Shown in pieces: positions 63,001-64,000 of a stretch of 64,000 nt of DNA (the first letter of the stretch is position 1; every line of letters begins with the position of its first letter). The translations under genes were made by a program, and so were the position numbers. Below the pieces are notes generated by a model that was given only the letters and a program-made list of their open reading frames with translations, did no database searches and was not told the origin of the DNA. This stretch comes from Blastopirellula retiformator (lineage in GTDB: Bacteria > Planctomycetota > Planctomycetia > Pirellulales > Pirellulaceae), in the NCBI RefSeq assembly GCF_007859755.1, contig NZ_SJPF01000003.1, forward strand, positions 744,001-808,000, written 5' to 3'.

Positions 63001-64000
<1,000 letters not shown>

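Overview
The window is one contiguous chromosomal stretch of a planctomycete, most likely of the Pirellulaceae (Blastopirellula/Bremerella/Rhodopirellula type). The signs are three full-length DUF1559 proteins plus one fragment, all with the same prepilin-like N-terminus, planctomycete-type cytochrome proteins (DUF1549/DUF1553, DUF1592/DUF1588) next to DUF1501 or DUF1552 partners, a protein starting MAMRLTLR, and a moderately GC-rich sequence with widely spaced, often divergent genes. I see no tRNA, rRNA, CRISPR array, transposase or prophage.

Region by region: 1-1.7 kb is the 3' part of a type III glutamine synthetase. 1.8-4.6 kb is a reverse-strand set of a WrbA-like flavodoxin and two paralogous membrane proteins, each built from a duplicated YcxB-like unit. 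4.9-10.8 kb is a reverse-strand block in transcription order hpf, ptsN, ptsH, ptsI, rne, rplU: a permease-free PTS next to ribosome hibernation, RNase E/G and L21. 11-17.4 kb holds a FecR/anti-sigma-like membrane protein, a putative outer-membrane barrel, SppA and a TIM-barrel epimerase. 17.4-22.5 kb is a GntR regulator followed by a PSCyt/DUF1549/DUF1553 protein and a DUF1501 protein. 22.7-28.1 kb is an outer-membrane envelope block, kdsD-kdsC-large OstA/LptA-like protein. 28.5-30.1 kb is a membrane-anchored protein kinase homologue that has lost its catalytic residues.

30.4-33.6 kb is a DUF1592 cytochrome/DUF1552 pair, followed by a zinc alcohol dehydrogenase. 35-38.1 kb is a B12-dependent ribonucleotide reductase with two NrdR-box-like sites upstream. 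38.3-40.7 kb holds two overlapping membrane-protein genes, the first perhaps broken by a stop codon. Then come a FIST sensor protein, thiS-thiG, a gamma-glutamyltransferase, a zinc-ribbon membrane protein, two GT4 glycosyltransferases, an esterase and a hypoxanthine phosphoribosyltransferase (to 50.7 kb).

50.8-61.4 kb is rich in DUF1559 prepilin-like genes: a truncated copy, then three intact ones, each paired with a small lipoprotein gene. This region also holds an LLM flavin oxidoreductase/alpha-beta hydrolase pair and a decayed ceramidase-like gene. The window ends with a hypothetical protein and the 5' part of rpsA (S1), which runs off the end.

The intergenic DNA has several palindromic elements. 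The clearest is a 50-bp element, 49 of 50 identical, just after the stop codons of two unrelated genes (45.8 and 55.0 kb). The most interesting biology is the pseudokinase, the hpf-PTS-rne cluster, the NrdR site pair, the repeated palindromes and the DUF1559-lipoprotein pairs. All functions are read from sequence motifs and family knowledge; no searches were run.
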